Positions 1 through 12,125 are shown, counted from the stretch's first letter. The stretch: DNA of 64,000 nt from Nematostella vectensis (GCF_932526225.1 NC_064041.1:10584813-10648812); one strand, 5' to 3'. A program made the numbers and translations. Notes: generated by a model from the sequence alone, not told the origin.

Positions 1-832
1 GATGCATATCTGCAAGACCATTTATCCCTTAGACTGATGCCTGAGTATCTTCATCTTGTTGTGTTTATTTTGAATTTATGAATTTTTTGGGTTGTGGGTA
101 CTTCCCAAAGCCGGTACAGGCCGGTTGAGGGGTCAATGTGTTAAGGGAAATAGCGTGTAAAGACATCAAAGTTCATCAAAGTTCATCAAAAAATGCTATT
201 CGCCAGAAAGGTGTTTTTCCTGTTATGTATCCCTTTCCAAATTAAGAGGAACACTGTCTTTGTCTTTGTCAAACGACATTTTGACATTCTAGAAAAAATA
301 CCAAGTTTGAGAAAGTATCCGTTTCCGTCGACTTATTCGTGGAAGTCATTGCGACTTTCTTATTTTAATTTGATAAATTTTCGAGATTTCCTCACATAAT
401 TTGGCGCGTTCAGAGAAACACACATGCTTGTGTCCAGGAGTGATTCACTCACCTCGAAATTGATTAAAAATGTTCGCATTCCATGCCACTGCTCTTCGGT
501 AAATAGGTCACTAGACCCATCTATCATAACTTCGCGTTCAGAGAAACACACATGTTTGTGTCCAGGAGTGATTCACTCACCTCGAAATTGATTGAAAATG
601 TTCGCATTCCATGCCACTGCTCTTCGGTAAATAGGTCACTAGACCCATCTATCATAACTCAATCACCTTAACTACTTGACTTGGCAATTCAACTTATTCA
701 GCAGACCCACGTAAATTGACATCTTGGCTTTTGAACAGCTTGGCTCTTGCCCCCCTCCTCCCCCCCCCTCCCCACCTTTGGAAACGCGCCTGCTGATTAG
801 GGCTTCTTAAGTGATGCTAATTTTCATCGTAG
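1..832. other. Upstream Drosha intron (partial)
   Basis: No exon is recognisable before the acceptor at 831-832. The earlier Drosha exons (first RNase III domain, N-terminal region) must lie outside the window. The stretch holds one 128-bp direct duplication (406-661), a C-rich run near 751-772 and otherwise AT-rich sequence. Confidence 0.6.
406..661. repeat. 128-bp direct tandem duplication
   Basis: Two nearly identical units start at about 406 and 534, each beginning GCGTTCAGAGAAACACACATG and ending around CTATCATAACT. Only a few substitutions separate them, so the duplication is recent. It lies in the Drosha intron and has no coding signal. Confidence 0.9.
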
Positions 833-3800
833 AAACTGGTGGAGTTTGAAGAAGGAAGCGGCATCCCGTTCACTCACATCCGTCTACTGGCGCGTGCCTT
901 CACCCATCCGCAAGTCGGCAAAAATAACCTAACGCTGTGAGTACAAATAGTAGCTGTTACATCCCCCATCACCTAAATGTACAGCACAGTTTATTTAGTT
1001 TAAAGTACATATGCCTGACATTTTTTTAAAAGATTAGCCAGTCTCGGCCAACCGTGTGCTGAAAGTTTACAAAAACGGAATTGTACATACATATTTGTTA
1101 GATTGGATTACAATCTTATTCGAGAAAATACATAACCTAATAGATAAAATTTGAGAAAACTCCTGAAAGTCATGAATCACACTCAAATAACCATGTCCAT
1201 TCACGGCATTGCCACCTCTTTACTCCCCGTCGAATGTGCAACAATCTCCGATGATTTTTTGTACTGAAAATGCGAAAAAAAAATTAAAATTGTAAAAGCA
1301 TTGTGTCTATTGGAAGTTTCTTTGAGGTTTTGACTGATAATTTAGGGCGGTCTTGCCTGTTAAATAGATGAGTTTTCTCGTTTGTCTCTTGTCAGTTGAG
1401 GTTTCCGTCTTCCCTTAGTGAGTAAACAATGCCGCCTTGAGGTTATTTTGAAATCCCTGACAATTTGGTAGTTATATGTTATTATAAAGCCCTGTTTTGC
1501 GCTACATGTTTTGTAAAGGTGAGATTGCTGTTTATCTTGATTCTAGCGGTGATAACCAGCGTCTTGAGTTCCTTGGTGACTCCGTGCTACAGTTTGTTGT
1601 CTCGGTATTTCTCTACCAGCACTTTCCAGACCACCACGAAGGACACCTCACGGTTAGTCAGTAGAATCAAGCTGTCTAGAGCTCACGGTCAGTCGGTAGA
1701 ATGAAGCTGTCTTGAGCTCAAGGTTAGTCGGTAGAATCAAGCTGTCTAGAGCTCACGGTCAGTCGGTAGAATCTAGCTGTCTAGAGCTCACGGTCAGTCG
1801 GTAGAATCAAGCTGTCTAGACCTCACAGTCAGTCAGTAGAATCAAGCTGTCTAGATCTCATGGTCAGTCGGTAGAATCAGTAGAATTAAGCTGTCTTGAG
1901 CTCACGGTCAGTCGGTAGAATAAAGCTGTCTAGACCTCACGGTCAGTCGGTAGAATCAAGCTGTCTAGATCTCATGGTCAGTCGGTAGAACCAAGCTGTC
2001 TAGACCTCACGGTCAGTCAGTAGAGTCAGTAGAATCAAGCTGTCTAGAGCTCACGGTCAGTCGGTAGAATGAAGCTGTCTTGAGCTCAAGGTTAGTCGGT
2101 AGAATCAAGCTGTCTAGAGCTCACGGTCAGTCGGTAGAATCTAGCTGTCTAGAGCTCACGGTCAGTCGGTAGAATCTAGCTGTCTAGAGCTCACGGTCAG
2201 TCGGTAGAATCAAGCTGTCTAGACCTCACGGTCAGTCAGTAGAATCAAGCTGTCTAGATCTCATGGTCAGTCGGTAGAATCAGTAGAATTAAGCTGTCTT
2301 GAGCTCACGGTCAGTCGGTAGAATAAAGCTGTCTAGACCTCACGGTCAGTCGGTAGAATCAAGCTGTCTAGATCTCATGGTCAGTCGGTAGAACCAAGCT
2401 GTCTAGACCTCACGGTCAGTCAGTAGAGTCAGTAGAATTAAGCTGTCTTGACCTCACGGTTAGTCGGTGGAATCAAGCTGTCTAGACCTCATGGTCAGTC
2501 AGTAGAGTCAGTAGAATTAAGCTGTCTAGACCTCATGGTCAGTCAGTAGAGTCAGTAGAATTAAGTTGTCTTGAGCTCACGGTCAGTCGGTAGAATCAAG
2601 CTGTCTAGAGCTCACGGTCAGTCGGTAGAATCAAGCTGTCTAGAGCTCACGGACAGTCGGTAGAATTAAGCTGTCTTGAGCTTACGGATAGTCGGTAGAA
2701 CCAAGCTGGCTAGAGCTGATATAGCTCGCACTCCCTGTTATCCCCAGTTATTTTAATTGGATAACCATCAGTGGGATACACCATTAACTCAAACATCCTT
2801 CTCGGTACTACTCTCAATTGGAAATGTTGATCGATTTTTTACTCTAATTTCAGTTGTTTGTTCCATAACGTATACATGTGGTTAAAGATATTTTGTTTAT
2901 CATTTATATATATTCTTATCAACCTCCACTTATTAGATCCCTGAATCCTATTTCACTTTCAATTATTATGCCGTGGGTTCTACTGTAGTTTGTTTCCAAT
3001 GCAACATACGCAAGCAGGAACAAGCAATGTTATGAGGGTAGGGATAGACTAAATAAGGTTTTCAAACAGCATTGCCAAGAAATGTAGACGAATTTCTCAA
3101 TTTGAAATAAACAATGAATTGTCAAACAATGAATTGCCAACTATAACGGCTAAATTCATCTTCCTATAATTGCGATTCTGTAGAACGTCTACCCTCGCCT
3201 TGTTTTCTTTTCTTTTTTTAGCTGTAACCAATTCATCTTCCTATGACTTCGACTCTGTTGAACGTTTGTTCCTTACCTTGTTTTTTCTTTCCTTTTTTCA
3301 GCTCTTACGGAGCTCGTTAGTGAACAGTCGCAGCCAAGCCGAGATCGCTCGCCAGCTTAACCTCCAAGAATTCATCAATACCGGACCCACGGTATGTTGA
3401 TGGCTTAAAATGTTTTTTCATCACTATTAAGTTTTTACAGATCCAACGTTGCGCAAAGTCTTAGGGGTACCACTGGTTTTATCAGCCTGACTCGTCTGTT
3501 TTTAGGGGGTCAAGAATGTGCGAGAGAAAATGCTAGCAGACGTTCTTGAAGGTAAGCCTTACCAAGGGTCTTACTTTGTACTTTTTATTTTCAATAGTTT
3601 GTATTACCATGATCACCTAGAAAATGTATGGTGTAAGAATGTTAGGTTGGATGAGCAGAGAAATCTGCGCCTTGTACACATTGTTCTTTTCAACTCTTTA
3701 AAGACACATTTTTCACTAACGATTCTCGGATCAAACAACCAAAAACTGAGAGGATTTACATAGTTTCTCTAGAGCTTTATTCTTTGTGGCGATTATTGGA

Positions 3801-6800
3801 CATACAGTGTTTATAGAGTCTATAATTGTTTTGCTTTTTAGAATGCTATTTTTAGCAGAAGTTGTTTTTAAGCGTATTGTTGGTCATGCTATTGTTGGTG
3901 ATGATATTGTTGGTCATGCAATTGTTTATTGTCTTGTTCTTCACCTTTTGTCGCTTAATTTGTTGTTCCCCAGCTTGTTATTGTGTTGTTTATTTTAGTT
4001 GTTGTTTATGCTGCTGTTGCTTATGGTGTTGTTTCTGATCTTGTTGTTTCTGTTGTTATTTAGCTTTGATTGCCGCCGTGTTCGTGGACAAGGGACTAAG
4101 ACACGTGGAGGTTTTCTGCCGCGTTTGCTTCTTCTCCAGACTCGAGGTAACGACCCATCTAGAAGTACTTAAACCATCTTTTACCGTCATTAGCCATCGA
4201 AGTAGTTCAACCATCTATTTTCATCATTTACCATTGAATTATTTTAACCATCTATAACCATCATTAGCTATCGAAGTACTTCGACCATCTATTACCATCA
4301 TTAGCTATCGCAGCACTTCGACCATGTACCAAAAACATTGGATCAAGCAGCAACAACATATCGAAGTACCTGAATTATAAGGGTATAACTTGAATAATGT
4401 ACCAAAGGGATTTGATTGACCAATTGACCAATGTAAATAGTATCCGATTAGCCATGTGTTTTGGGGTTACGCTTGAAATCGTCATCCGTTATGTGCTTAT
4501 GAACTTCAGGCTTATCACACTAGTTTGGGAAGGATCCTGTAATTTTCCTAGGCTTCCTAACCATTTGTGTTATCAAATAAGCTATTGAAACTGTTTTTGT
4601 TTCACTTTTTGTGTGGCAGGATAGCATTGTTAACCAGGAGTGGATCGACTCCAAGTCACAGCTACAGCAATGCTGTCTGGCCATGCGGACTGAGGGGAAA
4701 TCCCCGGACCTACCCATATATAGGTATATTCACTGCTGTGAAACCCCTAGACATACCCTTATATAAGGTCATTCACTGAGGGGAAACCCCCAGACATACC
4801 CATATATAGGGGCGCACTGAGGGGAAAACCCCCGACCTACCCATATATAGGTACATTCACTGCTGGAGAAATCCATAGACCTACCAATATATAGAGGCAT
4901 TTACTGAGGGGAAACTCCCAGAACTACCAATATAAGTGGATTCACTGACGAGAAAATCCCAGACCATCCTTGTTATGTGTCCATTCACTAAAGAGAAAAC
5001 ACCAGACTTAACTATGTATAGGCCGATTTGCTGAGGAGAAACCCCAGGGTCTGCCAATAATTGGGTACATTAAAACCACCGGACCAACCAATATATAGGT
5101 TTACTTACTACGGATAAAAACCAGGACTTTCCATGAATACCTAGGTGAATTTAATGAGGGGACAATCTTGGACCCACCTAAAATAGGGGACCTACACATA
5201 TATAGGTGTATTCACTGTTGGGAAAACCCCAGGCCTACCCGTATATAGGTGTATTCCCTGAGGGTATAACCCTGGGCCTACCCATATATAGGTGTATTCC
5301 CCGATGATGAAACCCTGGGCCTACCCATATATAGGTGTATTCCCCGATGATGAAACCCTGGGCCTACCCATATATAGGTGTATTCCCCGATGATGAAACC
5401 CTGGGCCTACCCATATATAGGTGTATTCACTGACGGGAAAACCCTAGCCTCCAACGCAGGCGTTTTCAGGCCGGCGTCGGTCACTTCCTAGACTTTTACA
5501 GGTACATTCATTATGCCATATTTATTACTTTGACTGGCAATGGTCAGCGTCAACACCACCACGACTTAAACGTTTTCTGATACATTTTGACGCAGTGTTA
5601 GATCTGCGTGAAAACTGCGATAACTGCCTAGCTGAAGTACATGATTTTGGTTGTTTGTTTTCAGGATTCTACAGGACGCCGGTCCAGCTCATCACAAGAA
5701 GTACCAAGGTAACACGTGCACTTGGTCTCTTGTTTATTCGTGTGAAGATCTTCCATTTGGCAATTCTACGAACCATAGAATAAGTACAGCAAAGTCTTTC
5801 GTTTGGAAGGTATTCTCACCATAGAATGAGTACAGCAAAGTCTTTCGTTTGGAAGGTATTCTCGCCATAGAATGAGTACAGCAATGTCTTTCGTTTGGAA
5901 GGTATTCTCACCATAGAATGAGTACAGCAAAGTCTTTCGTTTGGCAGGTATTCTCACCATATAATGAGTACAGCAAAGTCTTTCGTTTGGCAGTTATTCT
6001 CACCATAGAATGATTACAGCAAAGTCTTTCGTTTGACAGTTATTCTCACCAAAGAATGATTACAGCAAAGTCTTCTGTTTGACAGTTATTCTCACCAAAG
6101 AATGGGTACAGCAAAGTATTTCGTTTGGCAGTTATTCTCACCATAGAATGACAACCAAGCTATGGTATTTCTAAAATGATTAGACTCTGCTCCTTTTTAC
6201 TGGCATATCGTTAGTTATGCTGGGAGCAGTAGGCATCCATTTCCATCTGCTAATTCAACCGAGTATCTAAAAAATCTTCTTAGTGGAAGGTATTTTTTTA
6301 TGTCTCTCTAAATAAAGTTACTCAAAATGTGTTTTTCTATTTATAGTTGGCGTGTACTTCCAGGGCACGCGATGCGGCAAGGGCGAAGGATCCAGGTTAG
6401 GCAGCGATGGATTATACCACATGTTTTTACAAGCTTCAAGAGTCGCTTAGTTAATTTCGGAAAGCTTGTCAAAATCATGGAGAATGACCAAAATAATAAT
6501 CTAAGATTATTATAAGACATATTTGGTAATAAGTACAACATTGTTATTTGAATGTTTCGCATTTCAAGTTGATGGGTATGGATTGAAAATTGTACTTTCG
6601 AGAAAACCGCGAACTCAAAACTTAATATTGTATACAGTCCGATAACCAGTTCCGTAGCAGTCCTAGTTCCGTATCACTAAGCATTTGTTTTTATCTTTTT
6701 GCCTCGAAAATTGTAGATTTGAACAATCCAAAACTACTTAAATGATACAAAACTATTAACCTTTCCTGAGATATAAATCCAGCTTATTTCATCCAATTGT

Positions 6801-9124
6801 TTGTTCAGGAATTATCATTATTTCGAAGCGATTTTCATAATTGGTGCTAAAATGAGCGGCGTTTACTGCACAGTGAACTGACCCGCGTCACGAAAGTCAG
6901 ATGAAAACAATAGCTCCTTTAACAAAATTGTCCTAAGTTTTATATGAATGCTTAGAAGAAAGAATGTATGTTAATGTGTATGGGTTTTTTTCTCTGACTT
7001 GATGCGATTTTTTCGATTTACATTGCTTTTAAATTTTCGGGCTTGAACTTGGGAATAGTTCCGTATCACCTTGCGCCCATAGTGTGTTTTTGGTTTGACT
7101 GCAGATATAAAGCCGTGAAAAAGATTGATTTCATTATACCGTTCTCAATTTATCATTTTAATCCCAGTAATGTTAATTCTAAACAGTTAGTTTTTATTAT
7201 GTGGGCCTTTTATTTCAGTCATTCGGCTGAATAAAGAACTTTATTTTTTAAAGACAACCTCCTTGGTATTGTTAGCGCTCGATAAAATATTATTCTATAT
7301 TAAAAAAAAATACTGAACTGTGATTGATATATCAATATGCTAGGATGAATAAATAAAACGACCAAGATTAACCATAGTTAAATCATTAGCTGGCTAACTT
7401 ACAAAGGGATATGGGATTGTTATCGCAGAACTCTTAAAGGAACTAAAACAACGCATTGGCGGCCGTAGCATTCACATTTTGTTCTTGTAAATAAAAACAG
7501 CTTTTTGTTGAGCTCTCGTGCACGAAAATTATCAAAATAAATCACCCAATTCTAGGCTCACCTTATCCTCTACATTTTTGCATTTTGTCTATTTTGCCGT
7601 ATCAGTATTTGAGTGGTTTATGGCGTTTATTTTGGAAGAATTCGATCAGACCGTTTTGTTTCTTGCAATATGGATTTGTTAGCGACATGCGAGCGAAAGC
7701 GCATTGACGATTGTTGGTTTGTTAACCTGCTGCATTGCGTAGTTAAAATCATTTTTATAGATTAATTTAAGCAAAAAGGAAGGGATGTGATATGTTATTC
7801 AGTTAATATGTTTTTTATTGATACTCAAATGAAAAGAAAAAAAAAACTCGCACCAGACGACAGAACGTTTTGAGTGATACTGAACTATGCCCGCTGCTAC
7901 GGAACTACTCCTACTATGTGCAAAGAGAAAATGCCATATAAATCAATAAAATTTGAAAATGTGTAGTCTTTTCTGTGCATATTATATGCATAAGTAAATT
8001 TGTTGTCGTCTTAGAAAAAATCATGAGCATTGGGCCCTCCGCAAAAAAGATATAGCAATTTTAATATGAGTTGATACGGAACTGGTCATCGTACTGTAGA
8101 GCAAACAAACCAGATCCTCCGCGTTTACTGTTTACTCTCGCCGACGATTTCCAAGAGCTAAATTGCCTTAGAGAGTGGTGCGATAGCTCAGTGGCGCGGG
8201 CTTCGCTTCTCAAGCAAGAGGACCAGGGTACGAACCCAGGTCAGGCCAACTTGGGATTTTTTCAGAGGTGTAAAAACCTGGCTCTCTACATTGGGGATTG
8301 TGTATCCCTCGTGGCTCGGAGGTGGTCCCGTCTCGCAAAAACCTACCTAGCCAACCTGTTATTGTGAAACATGTAACATTTTTTTTCCGTTTTATTTGTT
8401 ACTATAGGATGGGAGAAAGATTAAACAATGTTTGTAACACACACTATCTTATTTTTCTGTTTTTAGTACAAATGCCCCCTTTGTACTAAATTAATTTACG
8501 AAATTAACGTTTGAATTGGTCTCACTATTTTATGGTGTGATTATGACTATTTATGCTCCTTATTAATGAAAATTTCTAGCATTCACCAAGCAGAGATGGC
8601 CGCTGCTAAGGATGCCCTGGAGTCCAGTACGTAACCGTGTTTTATTTTTTGTTTCTCTTCTTATCACGTGTCACCTTCTATTGTCCTGACCTGCATTTTG
8701 ATTGGCTCTTTTTGCAGGGTATTTTCCCGAGCATGCGCGGCAGAAACACCTCCTTGACCGCAAATACAAGGACAAGCGAGCGAGCCATCCAAGCCCACGT
8801 CGCGATGATACCTCGGCTAATCACCATGGTTTTCGGCGGGCACCGGACGGCTGTCGTAGACGTGACGGAAATGCCCCTTTCCAGGACAACACGAGGACAA
8901 GCGTGGAAAGTCCTCGTCGATGTAACACTCTCACCGACAGTCCACTGCGAGCACGATCGGGGAGTCATCGAATGACTTCGGATTCTCGTCGTAGCTCGGC
9001 CGAAGACTTTCATCGGGGCTCGTCAAGCTCGCGGAAATCCAAGGATAGGGATTTATCAGATCCTGAAGACGGCTGGGTGGATATAGATCTCAGCGAAATG
9101 CACAGCGACGCATCTAGAGACTAG
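833..9124 (+). CDS. DROSHA: Drosha ribonuclease III, C-terminal ten exons (5' partial)
   Basis: Nuclear RNase III of the Microprocessor, which cuts primary microRNA hairpins together with a Pasha/DGCR8-type partner. Exons: 833-936, 1547-1652, 3302-3391, 3506-3551, 4064-4146, 4620-4723, 5665-5708, 6347-6395, 8580-8626, 8718-9124. All junctions are GT-AG with compatible phases and total 1080 nt (359 codons plus stop). The second RNase III domain starts around [11 protein letters not shown]. It has the signature LEFLGDS (exon 2) and the second acidic cluster ADVLEALIAA across exons 4-5, so the catalytic Glu/Asp residues look intact. [20 protein letters not shown] links to the dsRNA-binding domain, which includes [12 protein letters not shown] and [14 protein letters not shown]. 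The last exon adds an Arg/Ser-rich low-complexity tail ending in an acidic stretch ([13 protein letters not shown]). The first RNase III domain and N-terminus lie upstream of the window. Introns 2, 6 and 7 are loaded with tandem repeats. Family assignment rests on recalled human Drosha and is near certain. Confidence 0.96.
1199..1441. mobile_element. Degraded MITE copy, TTAA-flanked family (copy 1)
   Basis: Same order of blocks as the intact copy at 23757-24010: a CGGCATTGCCACC-like end, CAATCTCCGATGATTTTT, an A-rich block, AGTTTCTTTGAGG, GTTGAGGTTTCCGTC and an inverted end near CAATGCCGCCTTGA. It lies in Drosha intron 1 and is strongly diverged, with no coding capacity. Confidence 0.7.
1647..2720 (+). 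repeat. 35-bp minisatellite beginning at a Drosha 5' splice site
   Basis: About 30 units of roughly 35 bp, typified by CTCACGGTCAGTCGGTAGAA then TCAAGCTGTCTAGAG. The first unit starts with the final six coding bases of the Drosha exon ending at 1652 (CTCACG) followed by its donor GTTAGT. Most units therefore repeat a CACG|GTCAGT donor-like site. Higher-order blocks are also repeated: the 1680-2040 pattern largely recurs at 2040-2430. The array fills much of intron 2. Confidence 0.93.
4689..5450 (+). repeat. About 48-bp minisatellite derived from a Drosha exon end
   Basis: Diverged units of about 48 bp. The first is the last ~35 nt of the Drosha exon ending at 4723 (the conserved [13 protein letters not shown] segment) plus the donor and start of the intron. 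Later units repeat CTGAGGGGAAAACCC, then CCTACCCATATATAG followed by GTGTAT. Units near the exon are diverged, while those at 5270-5425 are almost identical, indicating recent expansion at the distal end. The exon portion is conserved across animals, so the exon is the parent. Confidence 0.92.
5757..6150 (+). repeat. 46-bp minisatellite in Drosha intron 7
   Basis: About eight units of 46 bp, typified by CCATAGAATGAGTACAGCAA then AGTCTTTCGTTTGG. The array starts about 50 bp after the donor at 5709. Unlike the two upstream arrays, it does not contain the exon end. Confidence 0.92.
6396..8579 (+). other. Drosha intron 8, mostly unique sequence
   Basis: A 2.2-kb AT-rich intron between the two halves of the dsRNA-binding domain. 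Apart from a tRNA-derived SINE-like segment at 8174-8365 I see no exon, RNA gene or repeat array in it. Confidence 0.6.
8174..8365 (+). mobile_element. tRNA-derived SINE-like element
   Basis: An A box-like sequence TAGCTCAGTGG (8184-8194) and a B box-like GGGTACGAACCC (8226-8237) stand at a tRNA-like spacing. The expected acceptor stem does not pair (GGTGCGA before the A box has no TCGCACC after the B box), so this is not a working tRNA. A GC-rich body follows to about 8365. It sits inside Drosha intron 8. Family and ends are uncertain. Confidence 0.5.
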
Positions 9125-10459
9125 GGGTTTCAACTGCTGTAATTGCATAGAAAGCGGGCAAGGCTTTTAAGCCTAGAGCAACCTTAAAAAATAGATGGTA
9201 TCTACCCCAGTTATAAATGATCAATTTTGTAACATGTTTAAGTACGCACTGGAAGTATCAACAGGCTAAAAACGCATTAACGCAAACTTCAACGAAAACA
9301 GGTCCACAGAGCGACTTGGTATATTCTTTTTTGTGGTAGGGATTGTATCACATCGGGATTTGGAAAAAGAAAATTCTTGTCCAAACAGGTCAAAAGCAAA
9401 ATTTGCTTCTTTTCTATTATCTTAACTTATCCAACTTAATAACTACAACTACATACTTAACCTTACAATATTTTCGCGCTAACAATACAGGACCTTAAAG
9501 CCACACCGGAGGGCTGACTGAAACCTCAACCGTTAAGAGACAAAAGAATCTTTTAGAATCGTCCTCAAAGAAACGTCCAATAGACACACTGCTTCTACAA
9601 TTTAGAAATATTCTTCGCGTTTTCATAAAAAAATATCGGAGATTGTTACGTAGTCGACCCGGATGTAGGTGGTGACAATGCGGCTTTAACCCTCTTTTTT
9701 GCTAAAGAGACCTTTTCTATATAAAAAACAACGCTTTCTTCGGCTTATGGTAGGACGAACGTTATAGTCGTTAATTAGCTTACGAGAATCATCAGATTTA
9801 ATTGACGCGATCTTCCTAACAAGGAGGATCCTGTCTCCCTCTGAAGTACACTCATCTCTATGCCTCGTATTTTTGCTAGTGAAGAGGATTTCAACCAAGT
9901 AGTTTTGATAGTTCTACCGTCGCACCTTAAGATTTTTGTATTTTTTTTTTTATTGTCTGGATTTTGAACTACTCTAGAAACTACATACGTTAACACATGC
10001 AAACAGGGGGTCCCAGGTCGATTGAATTTTAAGTACACACGAGACGGTTGAGTTTCTAATAGTGTGATATATACATTGTTATTAGTGATCGAAAGTGGAC
10101 CCATATATGTTTGATAGGCCACAAGGCCTGTCGTAAGTTGACGACTTTGTGCCTTGATTTATACAGATATTTTAGAAGGCTGTTTCTTTGCGAGTTATAA
10201 ATTATGATATACAGCATGTAATAATGCAAGAAAAAACAGCCCGAGTGGTTGCCTGTTGTATTATTTTAAGTTAGGTTAATTTGATAGATTCAGTATTATT
10301 GATGTAGATGTTAATATATTTGTCTTGTAAAGATGAGTCTAAATTATTTATTTACAATCGAACTAACTTGAATAATATATTTTCGACTAAGTTTTTATTT
10401 CATGCATTTTATTCCATTTGGTTAACCAAGATATCGTCTTAATAACGAGATTTTAGAAA
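9125..10459. other. Drosha 3' flank / intergenic
   Basis: AT-rich sequence after the Drosha stop at 9122-9124. It contains one inverted copy of the TTAA-flanked MITE (9494-9689). The short open frames seen on the minus strand here have no recognisable domain. No convincing polyadenylation site could be chosen. Confidence 0.55.
9494..9689 (-). mobile_element. MITE, TTAA-flanked family (copy 2, reversed)
   Basis: Starts TTAAAGCCACACC and ends GGTGACAATGCGGCTTTAA. The inner blocks (GAAACCTCAACCGTTAAGAG, TCGGAGATTGTTACG) are the reverse complement of copy 5 at 23757-24010. TTAA is present at both ends. Confidence 0.82.
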
Positions 10460-10559
10460 GGTGATGTCTTTGTCATGTGACATGGAAAATATCAGAATAT
10501 CTTGGTCATATGAGTATTGGGATATTCGTCATGTGACCATTAAAATGTTTTCGTCATGT

Positions 10560-11239
10560 GACCATCAGGATTCTGGTCATGTGATGATTATAGGGGATCC
10601 TGGTCATGTGATGATTATAGGGGATCCTGGTTATGGGATGATTATAGGGGATCCTGGTCATGTGATGATTATAGGGGATCCTGGTCATGTGATGATTATA
10701 GGGGATCCTGGTCATGTGATGATTATAGGGGATGCTGGTCATGTGATGATTATAGGGGATGCTGGTCATGTGATGATTATAGGGGATCCTGGTCATGTGA
10801 TGATTATAGGGGATCCTGGTCATGTGATGATTATAGGGGATCCTGGTCATGTGATGATTATAGGGGATCCTGGTCATGTGATGATTATAGGGGATCCTGG
10901 TCATGTGATGATTATAGGGGATCCTGGTCATGTGATTATTATAGGGGATGCTGGTCATGTGATGATTATAGGGGATCCTGGTCATGTGATGATTATAGGG
11001 GATCCTGGTCATGTGATGATTATAGGGGATCCTGGTCATGTGATGATTATAGGGGATCCTGGTCATGTGATGATTATAGGGGATCCTGGTCATGTGATGA
11101 TTATAGGGGATCCTGGTCATGTGATGACTATAGGGGATCCTGGTCATGTGATGATTATAGGTGATCCTGGTCATATGATTATAGGGGATGCTGGTCATGT
11201 GATGATTATAGGGGATCCTGGTCATGTGATGATTATAGG
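10560..11239 (+). repeat. 27-bp minisatellite, left block
   Basis: About 25 units of 27 bp, built from GGGGATCCTGGTCATGTGAT then GATTATA. Decayed units extend upstream to about 10450. The unit is a multiple of three and lacks stops in several frames, which creates long spurious open frames on both strands. It is continuous with the block at 11731-12125, from which it is separated by an inserted transposon. Confidence 0.95.
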
Positions 11240-11730
11240 CAGGGGCGTACGCAGGATTTTAACAAGTTGCAGTCAAATCATTCAGAAGCTGAAGGAGGGC
11301 GTGGTCCCTCCGGGGCGTACGCAGGATTTTAACAAGTTGCAGTCAAAGCATTTAGAAGCTGAACGAGGTCGTAGACCCTCATCCTGACTTCCCCGTGAAG
11401 ATTTCATAGCTCCCGCTTTTGGGGTATAAATTGGCGTCAATGCGTCAGACTTTTGAGAATATTACACGATCCTCTGTCATCCTCGATCTGAAAAAGTACT
11501 TCAGTCGTTGCGTGGCACTGAACGACATAACAATATGTTTGGAAACCGTCTGTAGACTACCATGATTAAGAAAATTATAGTTTTTAACCTCGTCATATAT
11601 ATAAAACTACGTACATAGAATGAACGAGTAAACATTTGATTTTGTCCCCGCATTATGCAAATAAGATCGCTAAATTTTTTATAGGCCTGCAGTCCAGTGA
11701 CTGCAGGCCTATAGGCTGCGTACGCCCCTG
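11240..11730. mobile_element. 491-bp non-autonomous TIR element inserted in the minisatellite
   Basis: Perfect 15-bp terminal inverted repeats: CAGGGGCGTACGCAG at 11240-11254 and its complement at 11716-11730. A 5-bp target duplication ATAGG flanks it (11235-11239 and 11731-11735). The left ~72 bp is tandemly duplicated inside the element. A perfect 15-bp-stem hairpin lies next to the right end (arms 11680-11694 and 11699-11713). There is no coding capacity. The CAGGGGCG terminus suggests a hAT-type non-autonomous element; that class name is inference. Confidence 0.88.
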
Positions 11731-12125
11731 ATAGGGGATCCTGGTCATGTGATGATTATAGGGGATCCTGGTCATGTGATGATTATAGGGGATCCTGGTC
11801 ATGTGATGATTATAGGGGATCCTGGTCATGTGATGATTATAGGGGATCCTGGTCATGTGATGATTATAGGGGATCCTGGTCATGTGATGATTATAGGGGA
11901 CCCTGGTCATGTGATGATTATAGGGGATCCTGGTCATGTGATGATTATAGGGGATCCTGGTCATGTGATGATTATAGGGGATCCTGGTCATGTGATGATT
12001 ATAGGGGATGCTGGTCATGTGATGATTATAGGGGATCCTGGTCATGTGATGATTATAGGGGATCCTGGTCATGTGATGATTATAGGGGATCCTGGTCACG
12101 TGATGATTATAGGGCATCCTGGTAA
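11731..12125 (+). repeat. 27-bp minisatellite, right block
   Basis: About 14 further units of the same 27-bp repeat as 10560-11239, continuing after the inserted TIR element. The final units are slightly diverged (GGGCATCC). Confidence 0.95.

Noticed and set aside
8174-8250. Functional tRNA gene
   Set aside because: A and B boxes are present but the acceptor and anticodon stems do not pair.
8637-9013. Alternative frames over the last Drosha exon, including a minus-strand one
   Set aside because: Only the frame continuing from the dsRNA-binding domain keeps family similarity and fits the acceptor at 8717.
10461-11387. Long open frames on both strands across the 27-bp repeats
   Set aside because: They are purely periodic nine-residue repeats caused by a 27-bp unit; opposite strands are equally open, and the frames run into transposon sequence.
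10560-12125. CRISPR-like array
   Set aside because: Repeats are head-to-tail without unique spacers, and the genome is eukaryotic.
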